From: Rhizomys pruinosus | Lineage: Eukaryota; Chordata; Mammalia; Rodentia; Spalacidae | DNA length: 64,000 nucleotides | NCBI GenBank assembly: GCA_009823505.1 | Contig: VZQC01006589.1 | Coordinates: 5,685,440 to 5,749,439, forward strand | Direction: 5' to 3' | Program-made: the position numbers and the translations under genes | Part shown: positions 49,825 to 61,884 of the stretch, in pieces | Layout: every line of letters begins with the position of its first letter | How positions within the stretch are numbered: the first letter of the stretch is position 1 | Notes under the pieces: model-generated | Database searches by the model: none | What the model saw: the letters and a program-made list of their open reading frames with translations, nothing else | What the model was told of the DNA's origin: nothing

Positions 49825-52800
49825 TGGATACTTTTTATGGGTGGAGATACACAAAGACAAAGTTTTCAGGACTCACAAGTCTGGTACCATTACAGTTTGA
49901 GCCTCGGCCTCAATAAAGCATGCTCTATCATTACCCTGTTAACAAAAGAAGAATATGCATAAATCAAAGGACCTGGGAGATAAAATTAAGCAAATTGAGT
50001 TATCCCAGCTGTGACCATCTTAAGTATTTTGACTGAAATGGGTCAGAATCAGAAAAAAACCATAGCCAACCCATAGCTGCTTGTAGCATATAAATGAGTG
50101 TTACAGGGCACTAGTCCCCAATCAAAACAGCCACCATCTTCATCAGATCAGTTGTGCCTGCTTATCAAAGGCCATCCACTTGGGCCTGTTGATTGCTGAT
50201 GTTCCCTCAGAGAATAAGGGGATCATTAGAACCTCACCCGAGATTCCAGCCCCACTCCTAACCCTTCGTATCCAGTTTTTCCATAATTAAATGTGGCCTT
50301 GGGGTCTCAGGAAGTCCTGGGGTATATTCACTGTGGAAGGCTGCTGGAGGGGTTTCATTTATACATTTATGGAGAACCTGTCATCCATGTTGGGTTCTAC
50401 TGAGACTGCGTGGGGGAGATCACTCATGCTTCTGTAAGTGATCATTCACCCATGCTCTTTAAGTAAACCCGCTTAACTTATTTTTAACAAGTTTAAATTT
50501 TAATAAAATTATACTTTTCTTTGTTATTGGGACCCTATGAAGGAAGGGTAGAAGCTTCTCTCTAGGGAAGAAATTCTCATAATAGGGAGCCTAACCAGGA
50601 TCAGAAGGACTAGCCTGTTGACCCAACTCATAAGGACGAATACTTCATTTTGGACTTAAGTCATTGAGTTTTGGGGGAAGTTTGTGATGCCACAGTGACA
50701 AATTTATATAACCAGTGAATTGAAAGAAAAGTTCCTGGTATGAAACTAAGACAGAAAAAGTAAAATCGTGCAATTAGAATCATAGAAGATTAACACAGGT
50801 ACAAAATCCCAAAAAACAGAATAAAAAAATTCTTATCTCACTATATTATAATGACATGATAAAACATCCAAAGAAAAACACAGTTAAATCATCTGGAAAA
50901 CTAAGAAAGATTAATAAAAGCAAATTAAATGAAAAAGGTATGACAGGTTCCACAGAGCTTTTCTTAGCCAATCTAAATAAGTAATTACCATTTTCTCCAG
51001 TCTGTAATGACAGCACTGTTTCAGCAGAGTCTCCCACATCTGGGACTTTAACTTATCAATGTATTCAGTACTAAAACTGGCAGCACCTCTCATTCAGTTG
51101 TCATGTAGCTAAAGCCCATGGCACATGTTCTTGATTTGACAACTTGGAGAGTCTTCGATTTTACACGATTAATGAAAAGTCAATATTTATGCACACTGTT
51201 GCATCGTCATGATCTATAGACCAAATTTCTATATCCATAAAAGTTATTAATATAGATATAGTTTGATTTCTGAAAGTTGAAAGAATTATTACTTTCAACA
51301 CAATCAGAAACCTCAGCACAGCTATACTTGAAAAGTGAAAATCTATGATTCTGTTATGACACATTATAAGATGACATATTACATGAATGCCTAGATGATA
51401 ACAGCCTGACCCTTAGTTAGCATCCATTTTAGCCAGGGGACACAAATTCCTTCAGATTTCTCCCAGAACTATGCTCTCAAACAAATCTTTCCTTTTTCTT
51501 CTCCCATCCTTTTTATTTAAAACAATACATCCAGCATGGCATGTGGAAGGAAAAGTGGACCCTTAGTTTATCAGAAGGATTTTGCCCTTTCTGACACCTA
51601 CTGACCTAGAACAGCACACGTACAGAAACAGATGTCATCAATTAAATCTGTTATTTGCAACACAGATAGGATCATTATCTCATTGCTGCCAATGAACATT
51701 AACTGTTTGCAGTATTTCCCTGTTATGTAAAACATATGCATATATTTGTACACTATCCCAGGTCAGTCAAGGATGAGAAAGTATAGATAGGGATTAGGAA
51801 TACATGCTTAGTTTATGAAGGGAGGCGAAGGGCTTAGGAAGCTGGTTTACATCACTCCCAAGCCTAGAGAGTGTTAAGTGATCTCAAGATACAGAATGAG
51901 TTTTATGGTTGCAAAGTTAGGGAAAAGTCATTTTCTAGATCCTGTTCATATTGGAAAAGTCATTCTCACACTCTTATTGTATAATTTTTGTTCTTATTTT
52001 ACAAAAACATTGCTTCTATCACAAGCAGTACAATGGGAAAAGCAATGAGCAAACAAGGTATAAAGATGAAGATAGAATCTTAAAAGAGCTATCCATAAAA
52101 CCTCTCACATAGGTCATTTCTTTGAGTCTATGTCTTCACGTATAAAAAAGAAAATAGTATTCTTCCAGGATCTCTGGGAAGGGACAAGGAGTATGATTGC
52201 AGTTTTTAAACCTTAAGGCATATCATATAAAAAACATGAAATAGCCTTCCACTAGATATTGTAGTTTGATACATGGGCTTAGCATTCATACCACACATGA
52301 GGAAAACAACTGAAGGCCACAAATAATGAAATAACTAGGGTATCAGAAAATGCTCTAGTAAAGAGTCTGGGGCATGGAAATAAATCTGCCATAGCTCAAT
52401 CTGAGCCTGTTTGCATTCCAGTTTAATGACCATATGTAATTGACATATCCCCATTTATCTTAGTTTTCTTTGCTACAAAATGGAAATAATACTTATCATT
52501 CCATAGGGAAGCAATATAATGAGATTGTAGAACTTTCAGCCCAGAGCCAAGCATATGGTGATCATGCAGTAAGGGTTGTATCCTACTGTTGCTATATATT
52601 AACCATAATTAGGGCTGGGAAATTTCAATATGCCTTAATTCTTTTGCATAAATCTATAATATCATGTGGAAATATTTATCGTTGCCTGGGAACATACATA
52701 TGCTCCATTTAAATCTTTGATATATTAAATTCAGAATGTTAAGCTAAAATAAAACTTCAGAAGAAATTTAATTTCCAGTCTTTGCAGATAAGAAAATTAA

Positions 52801-53689
52801 AGCATACAGAATATGTCCACTTGGCTGAAGCCACTTGTTAGTGCAGCCAGCATTTGTGATAAAACCCAAGGCCTCTGTGTCTGAGGAACTTCTGCTCCAG
52901 AGATAAACCATAAAAAATGACCCCCTAAGATGAGTTAAAAATACATATAGTTGATTTAACAATAGATGGACTGTCATTTACATGTTCTTTTCAATGAAGA
53001 TACACACAAAAACATAAAAGTGTCATTTTAACTATCATATAAATATATTTTAAGAACATTTATGATATATGTAAATATGGGAAAGTGGAGACAATTATCT
53101 GTAATCATTTACTGGAAGTTAAGTGCCTTGAGAAATTTAAGCAGGAATTCATATTTAATTAGTTAATATAACTTCCTTTCTATTTGAAGCTGGATTATTA
53201 TCTAAACCCATTAAGACTTGTTTATGTCTTGAATCATAAGTACTCATCCTGAAGGTGGCTATAATCATAACTGACTTGATACATTGAAACCTATTGTTTA
53301 CTACAAACAGTCCTTTTAACTACCACTCTCACACAAAATAATAAGAGATTAAAATAAGATAATAAAAGAGAAAAAATTGAAACACCAGTCTCCTAAGAGC
53401 CTCAAATTCCTTAGGTTTGAATACTTTCTGACTACAGAAAGAATCTGTAGGATCTCAACATTTCTGTCCTAAACATGAGTTTCCCTGAGGGACTGGAGAC
53501 AGCATCTATCTCTTTCCCTAGGTTATGAAGAACCAATATAATTACATCAGCATGATTCCATGAGGACTTCATGGCCTGCTACTGCAGATGCTTAGTGAGC
53601 ATAGACAGAGAGGAGCTGTCTCTGGATCCATCATCCTGCCTTCAAGAAAAGTCTTAGCTGTTTGCTTTTTAAAAATTTATTAGAGAATG
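49825..53689. other. Longest single-copy stretch
   Basis: Nearly 3.9 kb without a recognised repeat. 50040-50500 is somewhat LTR-like (AGCATATAAATGAGTG, then AAGTAAACCCGCTTAAC) but not assignable. Frames of 60-80 codons here have no motif, and no exon with clear splice sites stands out. Confidence 0.45.
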
Positions 53690-54145
53690 CCATACATTTA
53701 CGCAATGTACTTTGATGAAACCCAAATCTATTACCTCGTCTGCAACACCCACCTTAACAATTCTCCCTCCCAACTTCATATACTTTTTTATCTTTTTCTT
53801 TTTTTAATTAATTTTTTATGTGTTTCCTACAAAGTTTTTCAATCAGTCTTGATTGCCTTTACACCCAGTTCTCCACTGTTACCCTCACACGGTACCCCCA
53901 CCCCCAGGATTCATGCATTCTGTCATTTGTGTTAGGGTCTATTGCATCAAATTACTCTCCCCAGCCATTTCTTAGCGCCAGTTCATCCTCTGAGCTCCAG
54001 TCAGCCTATCCAGAGTACCACTTCATATGAATCTTTAGTATTGGTGCCAGCATGCACAAGACTCATTCATACAAGCCCAGCCAGACAAAAACCCAACATG
54101 AAACTGCAGAAATGGGAGAGGGAGTCATGTATTCTTTTTAAAAAC
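53690..54145 (-). mobile_element. L1-associated 3' end, antisense
   Basis: TTTTTCAATCAGTCTTGATTG, C-rich run, GGATTCATGCATTCTGTCA, TGTGTTAGGGTCTATTG, CAGCCTATCCAGAGTACCAC. The ATGCATTCTG block is the antisense of the L1 3' UTR motif. Confidence 0.62.
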
Positions 54146-54151
54146 TACTAG

Positions 54152-54345
54152 GACTGCCTCCAGTGGAGGTGTACGCTTTTAATCCTAGCCCTTGGGAGAT
54201 AGAGGCAGGTAGATCTCTGTGAATTCAAGGCCAGCCTGGTCTACATAATAAGTTCAAGTTCCAGGACAGCTGGGGGTACAGGGAGACCCTGTCTCAAAAA
54301 GACCAAAACAAAAAACAAACAAACAAACAAAAAAACCCCAGAAAA
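54152..54345 (+). mobile_element. B1 SINE
   Basis: CCAGTGGAGGTGTACGC to GACCCTGTCTCAAAAAGACC and an (AAAC)n tail. Confidence 0.92.
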
Positions 54346-54359
54346 CCACCAGGTTCATT

Positions 54360-55135
54360 TAACAATGCCAATATATACATCGGTGTAGGACCAGAAACTG
54401 GAGCATGAGAAACCTACCAAAGACTGTATCTCTGAAGAAAACTACCTCTCCCTCCCCCAGTAGCCTCCTCTTCAATGCTTGTGACTATATGTGACTCTCT
54501 CCTAGGCACACTAAAATTTTGGCTGGCTTAATTTTGTGCTGATGTTTTTCATGTAATCACAGCTGCTGTGAGTTCATATGTGCAATGCATCCATTGTGTC
54601 TGGAGAACATTATTTTTCAATAATCCTCCAAAAACTCTCATTCCTACAGTCTTTTTATTCCCTCTTCCCAATGATATTGGAGATGTGCAGTGAAAGAGAT
54701 GTGATGTAGAGTTGAACACTCCACAACCTTATTCTTTGCACTCTGACAGTTGTGAATCTCCATTTTAATCATCATCTACTGCAAGATGCTCCTCTGATAA
54801 GGCTGGAAAACTGAACCAATCTGTCTAAAGATAAGTATTTAGAGGGCAATTTGATACTATGTTCCTTTAGTAAAATAATAGTATATTCTCTCCAGAGCCT
54901 GTTACCTAGCCAGCCACCATGAGTTCTTGGCCTAGTTAACAGAAACGAGGCTGAGTTCTGTCTTGTGGAACAGGCCTTAAATGCAAGAAGGTGCTTGTGA
55001 TTCCTATAATATTCATGCCTTTTCAACAATAGGCATAATTGTGCAGGTCAGTCATTATTGTAGCTTATAGTATTCACAACTGGGTAAGACTAGTAATTGC
55101 TTTTATCCCTCAGCAGATTTGCAAGTAAATCAATA
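54360..55135 (-). mobile_element. L1-associated (Lx-type) 3' UTR repeat
   Basis: CTCTCCCTCCCCCAGTAGCC, TTGGCTGGCTTAATTTTGTG, CACAGCTGCTGTGAGTTCAT, ACTCCACAACCTTATTCTTT, CAGTTTGATACTAT-like text: same order as 33.3-34.1 kb. Confidence 0.6.
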
Positions 55136-55139
55136 AAAA

Positions 55140-55400
55140 TGAAAATAATCATTCCGAGTTAGGTAGCCCAGACCCAGAATGACAAATGCTCTATGTTCTC
55201 TCTAATATGTGGGTTGCAGCTTTGAATCTTTATATATGTGTATTTAAATTGAAGTATTCACAGAAGCCTGGAAACCAGAAATGGATCATTGGGAACAGAG
55301 ATATTAGAAGAAAGTAGTATGAAAGGGAAAGGGGAATAATATGGTAGGAAGGTTTAAGTGGGGAGGGAGTGGGATGGCAGAGAAAATGGGGGCTTGCAGA
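55140..55400 (+). mobile_element. L1 ORF2 tail and 3' UTR start, sense
   Basis: GGTAGCCCAGACCCAGAATG, GCTCTATGTTCTCTCTAATA, TTTGAATCTTTATATATGTG, then a purine-rich stretch GGGGAGGGAGTGGGATGG. Meets the antisense repeat on its left head-on. Confidence 0.6.
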
Positions 55401-56074
55401 GAGGGATAACTAACACTACTTACTGGAAAAGCAATATGGAAACCTACTATTTTAGAAACATCCTGAGTTATCAAACACAATTCCCACTTTCAGATTTGAA
55501 ATGTACATTTTTAAATTGTTCATTTAGGGAGTCCCAAGGACCCCCAGCCCCCTTCCCAGAAAACAATACAGGCTATTGTCATATTTCTTAGTTGTCTGCC
55601 AGATCCTATTGCCAAGATACCATATGCTTCAGTCATAGGCCATGAGAAATCAAATGGAGACTAACATGGAGGCTTCGTCCCTCCAGGCTAGATGCTGGTT
55701 TTAATATTTTATTTGAGCACCATGTCATGGAGATTTAGAGACTAGAAGACAAAAATAATCTACACTGAGTTCTGTGTCCTTGGCATTTTTAACTCTCCAA
55801 TGTCTCATAGAAAGGGAATGAGGACTAGAAAATTCATTGATTTAGAAATGAAATTAATACCATGTTTTCCTAGTTAAAATTTCACATATTAAGCATATAG
55901 TTGAACAGTGTCTGAATTGTAAATCAGACCAAATCAGGAATGCATTACTTGATATCTTCTTTCTTAATTTTGTGTTAGTGGTGAGGACTCTACCATTCTC
56001 AGCCCAAAATTCACAAAGTACTTTTACTGGCAGTTGGGTCTGCCTCCTAAATTCAGTTACATGTACTCTCCCTT
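55401..56074. other. Single-copy DNA
   Basis: Nothing recognised. Confidence 0.5.
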
Positions 56075-56088
56075 AATCTCCATGTAGC

Positions 56089-57345
56089 TAGAGATCTCCC
56101 AAGACCAGCTGAGGAAAGTGCAGTCAATTCCAGGTGGATCAAAGACCTCAACGTGAAACCCCAAACTCTGAAGGTGATAGAAGAAAAAGTTGGCAGCAGA
56201 TTACAAGACTTAGGTGTAGGAAAAGACTTCCTAAATCAGACAGCAGCTGCGCAAGAATTAAGATAGACAATTGGCAAATGGGACCTCATTAAACTCAAAA
56301 GCTTCTGTACATCAAAAGAAACAATCAAGGAAGTGAAGAGAAATCCCACAAAGTGGGAGGAAACCTTCACTGCAGAAACATCTGACAAAGCACTGACTTC
56401 CAGAATATATAAACTACTCAAAAAACAAAGAAGAAAGAAAACAAATGACCCACTCAATAGATGGAGCAAAGAGCTGAACAGAGACTTCACAAGTGAGAAA
56501 TTAGAGATGTCTGAGAAACACCTTAAGAAGTGTTCAAATCACTAATCATTAAGGAAATGCAAATCAAAGATATCATCTTACTCCAATAAGACTGGCTAGG
56601 ACAAGAAAACAAATGATACCAAGTGCTAGAGAGGTTGTGGGGAAAGGGGAACACTCATCCACTGCTGGTGTGAATGTAAACTTGTACAGCCACTATGGAA
56701 AGCAGTGTGGAGAACCCTTGGAAGGCTTGGAATGAAATTGCCACAAGACCCAGCCATACCACTCCTAGGCATGTACCCTCAAGACTCACCCCACGGCAGA
56801 GATACATGCATGGCCATGTTTATTTCAGCTCTCTTCACAATAGCAAGGAGCTGGTGAGTGGATAGAGAAAATGTGGTACATCTACACAATGGAGTTCTAT
56901 GCAGCAGTGAAGAAAGATGACATCATGAACTTTGCAGGAAAATGGCTAGAGCTAGAGGACATCATAATGAGTGAAGTAACACAGTCCCAGAAAAACAAAC
57001 GACGAATGATATCCCTCATCTGTGGATGCTAGTGCCAATTACCTAGTTGTAAGTATTTCTTGTGCACGGCCCCTTGAGCTTTTGTCCAAAGCAGTTGGGA
57101 GTGATGCATATTGGAAACAACAACAACAACAAAAACAACCACAGAAAGGACTGCATCAAAGAACTGACTGAAACAGTGAACTTCTGCTCAAAACAGTCAA
57201 CTTCCACATGGAGAATATTGAGAAAGACTGAGAAAGAGATGAAAAGCATGTTTGGCAGAATGCATGATCTCTGGTGGGGTGGGGGAATTGGGGGGGGCAT
57301 GGGTCTAGATTTGATAAAATAATTAATTAATTAATTAATTTAAAA
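56089..57345 (+). mobile_element. L1 with 5' UTR joined to ORF2 end
   Basis: 56089-56117 matches the L1 5' UTR just upstream of ORF1 in the 22.7-kb copy (GAGATCTCCCAAGACCAGCT), then at about 56117 the sequence jumps to the part of ORF2 equivalent to 27071. ORF1 and most of ORF2 (about 4.2 kb) are absent. The rest is the ORF2 C-terminus (natural TAG at 57030-57032) and full 3' UTR with GCAGAATGCATGATCTCTG and a G-rich run. Target duplications AATCTCCATGTAGC (56075-56088) and AATCCTCCATATAGC (57346-57360) flank the unit, so the short form was what inserted. Confidence 0.82.
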
Positions 57346-57394
57346 AATCCTCCATATAGCCTTTCATACATTCAAATTATTTGTCTTTTTGTCA

Positions 57395-58420
57395 TGAATC
57401 TTTCAAATACAAAAGGATTGAAATTGTTTCATGCATTCTATCAGATCACAGTGCAATAAAGCTCAATATGAATACCAGAATAAGCCCTACTAGCTACAAC
57501 AACACATGGAGACTAAACAACACAATCCTGAATAATGAATGGGTCAGGGAAGAAATAAAGAGTGAAATAAATGTATTCATGGAATGAAATGAAAAAGTCA
57601 ATACAGCACGAAACCTGTGGAATACTTCAAAAGCATTCTTGAGAGGGAAATTTATAGCCCTAAGTGCCCACATCAAAAAAACAGAAAGTGAACAAATAAA
57701 CGATCTAACACTGCAGCTAAAAACACTTGAGAGAAAACGAATGAACCCTAAACCCAACAGACAGTAGGAAATAACAAAAATCAGTGTAGAAATCAATGAA
57801 ATAGAAACAAAGAAAACAATACAAGGAATCAACGAATCCAAAAGCTGTTTCTTTGAAAAGATAAACAGAATAGACAGACCTCTAGCCAAGTTAACCAAAG
57901 GAAAGGAAGAGCAACTACAAATCAATAGTATTCATGATGAAAGGGGAAACATCACAACAGACAAAGAAAAGGTCAAGACAGTCATATGAAAATACTTCAA
58001 AAACCTATACTTTACTAAATTTGGAAACCTAAGAGAAATGGTTGAATATCTGAAATCCTGGGAACCAAGAAAACTTAACCAAGAAAAAAACTGACATTTT
58101 AAACAAAAGATATAATAAAAAACCTCCCAACTAAAAAAAATCCTGGGCCCAGATAGTTTCACAGCAGAATTCTACAAAACATTTAAAAAGGTCTTACAAC
58201 CATTACTACTCAAACTGTTCTGAAGGATACAAACAGAGGAAATTCTCTCAAATTTCTTCTATGAGGCCAGTGTCACCCTAATTCCAAAACCAGGCAAAGA
58301 TACAACCAAAAAAGAAAACTATAGACCCATCTCATTAATGAACATAGATGCGAAAATTCTCAACAAAATACTTGCAAATAGCATACAGACCTACACCTTC
58401 AGTAAAATGAAAAAAAAATG
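57395..58420 (+). pseudogene. L1 ORF2 fragment, endonuclease end to RT start
   Basis: [13 protein letters not shown] at about 57440, NNTILNNEWVREEIKSE (57520-57570), the TLERKRMNPKPNRQ linker, RIDRPLAKLTK (57870), AEFYKTF (58165), [16 protein letters not shown] (58255) and [17 protein letters not shown] (58340-58395). Frames shift several times. 5' and 3' parts are missing. Confidence 0.88.
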
Positions 58421-59110
58421 GAATAAGTCAATTAATGTTTGTACTTCCACATTAAAGAGGTGTGTTTCCACCATGATACAGATAAAACAAAAAATATATA
58501 AAAGAGAGGGAATTAAAAGAGGCAAGAAAAAAAACACAAGTTGTATATAGGAAAGCATATCAAAACAGCTAACATCTCCACAGAAACTTTAAAACCAAAA
58601 GAGTCTAGAGCACTGTGGTGGTTTGAATGAGTGTCCCCCATAGGCTGTAAGTATTCAGATATTTTGTCTTCAGTTGATGGCACTGTTCTTGGAGGTCTTA
58701 GAAGGTGTGGCTGTGCTGGAGGAAGTACGTTATTGAGGGCAGGCTTAGTGAGTTTAATAAGCCTTACGGTCTCTAGTTGCTCTCTCTCTGCTTCCTGTGC
58801 TCATTGCGAGATATGACCCTCGGCTTGCTTCTCCAGCCCTAGCCACCATGCTTCCCACCACAATGGACTCTGATTCCCTGGAACTGTCAATCATAAGCTC
58901 AAATAAACTCTTCCTATTATAAGTTCCCTTGCTCATGTTGGTTTTATCACAGCAACAAAAAAAGTGACTAATACAAGAATTATACTCCCAGATGGCAACT
59001 CAGACCACATTATCCAGCAAAACTATCTGTCACAATTGAAGAAGAAAGAACAACTTTCCAGGATATAAAGACACTGAAAGAATTCATTTCCACCTAGTCT
59101 AATCTATAAA
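58421..59110 (+). pseudogene. L1 ORF1 C-terminal part, interrupted by an LTR
   Basis: 58560-58613 (an ISTETLKPKESRAL-like read) and 58981-59105 (YPAKLSVTIEEERTTFQDI and KEFIST) are two halves of the ORF1 C-terminal domain, split by a family B LTR. Older L1 than the 22.7-kb copy. Confidence 0.72.
58614..58975 (+). mobile_element. Solo LTR, MaLR family B
   Basis: TGTGGTGGTTTGAATGAG to GTGACTAATACA, with CAAATAAACTCTTCC. Flanking pentamers AGCAC and AGAAT agree only in part. Confidence 0.82.
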
Positions 59111-59257
59111 AAAAATTAATAGGAGCAATATTATAGACTAAAGAGAGAACTAAACATAGCCAACAGAAAGAAAACAGATGAACCTAAAAGTTCTGAAACA
59201 CAGAACAGGACTAAGAACACAACAGCAAAATGACAGCAGTTAGCTCACACCTTTCTC

Positions 59258-59400
59258 TTTTTAAATTTATTTTTATTTTATGTGTTGCAGTGTTTTGTCT
59301 GCATGTTTGTAAGTGCACCTATGTGTACAATGGTTGTGGAGGCCACAAATGTCTGTTGGATGCCCTGGACCTGGAATTGAGGGCAGTAATTAGCTGCCAG
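59258..59400 (-). mobile_element. Old B2-like SINE fragment
   Basis: Antisense tail and body: TTTATTTTATGTGTTGCAGT, TTTGTCTGCATGTTTGTAAG, then CCTGGACCTGGAATTGAGGG. Confidence 0.6.
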
Positions 59401-59406
59401 GTGTGT

Positions 59407-59465
59407 TCAAGTTCTCAGCCAGCTGGGGCTATAGAGAGAGCCAGTCTCAAAAAGACAAAAAATGG
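59407..59465 (+). mobile_element. B1 3' end fragment
   Basis: AGCCAGCTGGGGCTATAGAG, AGCCAGTCTCAAAAAGAC: the final third of B1, fused to the B2 fragment on its left. Confidence 0.7.
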
Positions 59466-59657
59466 CAGAAATTAATGAAAGAAAAACAAAAAAAATACAA
59501 AGAAACAAAAATCAACAAATCTAACAGCTAGTTCTTTAAAAATATAAACCATATCAACAGACCTCTAGCCCAATTAGCCAAAAGAAAAATGAGACCTAAA
59601 TGAACAGTAATCAGAGATAAAAAAGGGAAACATTACAACAGACAGCAGATAAATTGA

Positions 59658-60015
59658 TGTATTAGTCACTTTTCTGTTGCTGTGACAAAACACCACAACC
59701 AAAGGAACTTATAAAAGGAAGAGTTTACTTGAGCCTACAATTGATGTTCCAGGGAATTAGAGTCCATTGTGGCAGGAGGCATGGCAGCTGGAGCTGGAGC
59801 AGCAAACCGAGGGTCACATCTCGCAATGAGCACAGGAAGCAGAGAGAGGGCGACTGTAGACCATGAGGCTTGTTAAGCTCACTAAGCCTGCCCCCAATAA
59901 TGTACTTCCTCTAGCATGGCCACAACTTCTAAGACCTCCAAAAACAATGCCACCAACTGGAGACAAATGTCTGAATACTTACAGCCTATGGGGGACACTC
60001 ATTCAAACCACCACA
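59658..60015 (-). repeat. 3' LTR of the family B element
   Basis: 358 bp, TGTATTAGTCAC to AAACCACCACA as written. Purine-rich sequence on the minus strand (60016-60035) is the probable polypurine tract. Confidence 0.87.
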
Positions 60016-60798
60016 TTCCACTCCCTGGCCCCCATAGGCTCCTGACCATATAAAATGCAAAATGCATTTAGTCCAACCTTTAAAATCCCCATAGTCTTTA
60101 CCAGTTTCAATGCCATTCAAAAGCCTACAGTCCAAAGTCTCTTCTGAGACTCAGGCCAATCTCTTAAACTGTAAGCTCCTGTAAAATCAAAAGACAAATA
60201 ACACACTCACAATGTACAGTGGAACTGAATACACATTCCCATTCCAAAAGGGAGGAATAGAGGTATAGTGAGGAAATAATGGACCAAAACAAGACCGAAA
60301 ACCAGCAGGGCAAAAACCAAGTCCAGTAGCTCATATGCAGCTTCTGGGACTTTACTTTCCAAAGGGCTTAGATGGCTCAGCTCTCCAGCTTGCTTGCAAC
60401 ATACATCTCTTTCTTAGGCTGGACCACTTCCTGTATGCAGCTCTCCTCGACAAAATATCTCACAGGTCTGGCATCTCGAATGTCTTCTTGGGGTCTCCGC
60501 TGCCAACCAGGCTTCACATTCACAGCTTCACACAATGGCCTATCAGGCCTTCTTTAATCAGGGATGCCCCTGCTGCACTCTGCCTGACCTTGGCAGCTCT
60601 CTGAAACCATGGAGGAGAATAACTGATGACCCCTTCACTCTTGCAAACTTCATGCCTCTAAAGCCAGCACCACGTGAATGAAATGCCGATTGGCTGCAAG
60701 TTTGGATGGAATCTCTCTACTTTAACCACTTTGCAATTTTTCTCTGCCCTGGACTTGTTGGAGCTGAACTTTCAGTATTTTTCCTTTCAAAAGCTGGA

Positions 60799-61058
60799 AG
60801 GGGGGATGGCCTAGCGGTTAAGAGCGATGACCGCTCTTGCAGAGGACCCGGGTTCGATCCCCAGCACCCACATGGCGGCTAAGAACCGTCTGTGACTCCG
60901 GTTCCAGGAGAACTCCAGTTCCAGGGGAATCCGAGACCGTCTTCTGACCTCCGCGGCATCGCACGACACGGGTGCGCAGACCTGCATGCAGACAATACAT
61001 TCATACACATAAAAATAAATAAATAAATAAAAATTTAAAAAAAAATTAAAAAAAAAAA
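60799..61058 (+). mobile_element. B2 SINE, youngest-looking copy
   Basis: Complete, CpG-rich (CCGCGGCATCGCACGACACG), duplication-type. Long A-rich tail. Perfect target duplication CAAAAGCTGGA at 60788-60798 and 61059-61069 inside the MaLR internal region. Confidence 0.96.
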
Positions 61059-61618
61059 CAAAAGCTGGAGGATTAGCTGGGTGTGGTCTTGTCCTGAAGG
61101 TACTGATTCTTTTGTTTACTTGTAAATCTCCAGGCCTCTCCTTAATCACTTTAGTCTCTTTATGAAAGGGAGCCTCTCCTTCACATGCCTTGGCCACAAC
61201 TTTAATCTTCCTAGTTTACTTTTCAGATCCAAACTGTACATTCTGCATTTCCTTCTGCCCCATCTGCTCTTTTTCACTGCAGATCTGTATAATATTCACC
61301 ATTAAAAGCCACACCACCATTTCTAAATTAGGTTGTTTTGAAATATCTTCCACCAAAGACATCAGTCCATTGCTTTTCAACTTAGCATCACGCAAGCATC
61401 TGGGCTGTGGGCAAACTGCTGCCAGACTCTTTATCAAAATATCCCAGTTGCTGCCTGAGTCTTTATTTTCCTCTGGAACTACATTTTTTTTGCAGCCATG
61501 CTTTCTTCCAGTCTTCTACTAAAATGGCCCCTTAAGCTCTGCTTACAGCAGTCAACAAGTTCAAAGTCTTCCACATTTCTCCAAACATCCACATGGTCAG
61601 GTTCTTCACAGCCAACAG

Positions 61619-61636
61619 CCCACTGTCTGGTACCAA
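61619..61636 (-). promoter_or_regulatory. Primer binding site, tRNA-Leu-like
   Basis: On the minus strand TTGGTACCAGACAGTGGG, 5 bases inside the 5' LTR; same TGGTACCAGA core and spacing as the family A element. Confidence 0.72.
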
Positions 61637-61641
61637 GTAAC

Positions 61642-61884
61642 TGTATTACACAATTTTCTTTTGTATTACTGTATTACACATTTTTCTTTTGCTGTGACAA
61701 AACACCACGGCCAAAGGATGACTGTAGACCATGAGGCTTGTTAAACTCACTAGGCCTGCCCCCAATAACGTACTTCCTCTAGCATGGCCACACCTTCTAA
61801 GACCTCCAAAAACAGTGCCACCAACTGGAGACAAAATGTCTGAATACTTAGAGCCTATGGGGGACACTCATTCAAACCACCACA
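61642..61884 (-). repeat. 5' LTR of the family B element, internally deleted
   Basis: Matches the 3' LTR at both ends but lacks about 145 bp (equivalent to 59706-59850), including the TATA and polyadenylation area. The left edge has a short duplication of TGTATTACACA...TTTTCTTTTG. Confidence 0.8.

Larger units (their letters stand above)
59658..61884 (-). mobile_element. Two-LTR MaLR element, family B, nested in L1
   Basis: 2.2-kb antisense element with perfect 5-bp target duplications ATTGA (59653-59657 and 61885-61889). Internal text such as CTGTAAAATCAAAAGACAAA and CCCATTCCAAAAGGGAGG is typical of MaLR internal regions in antisense. No intact coding. It interrupts L1 ORF2, so it is younger than that L1, and carries a B2 at 60799-61058, which is younger still. 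Confidence 0.88.

Noticed and set aside
57494..57925. 143-codon minus frame
   Set aside because: Shadow of L1 ORF2 on the opposite strand.
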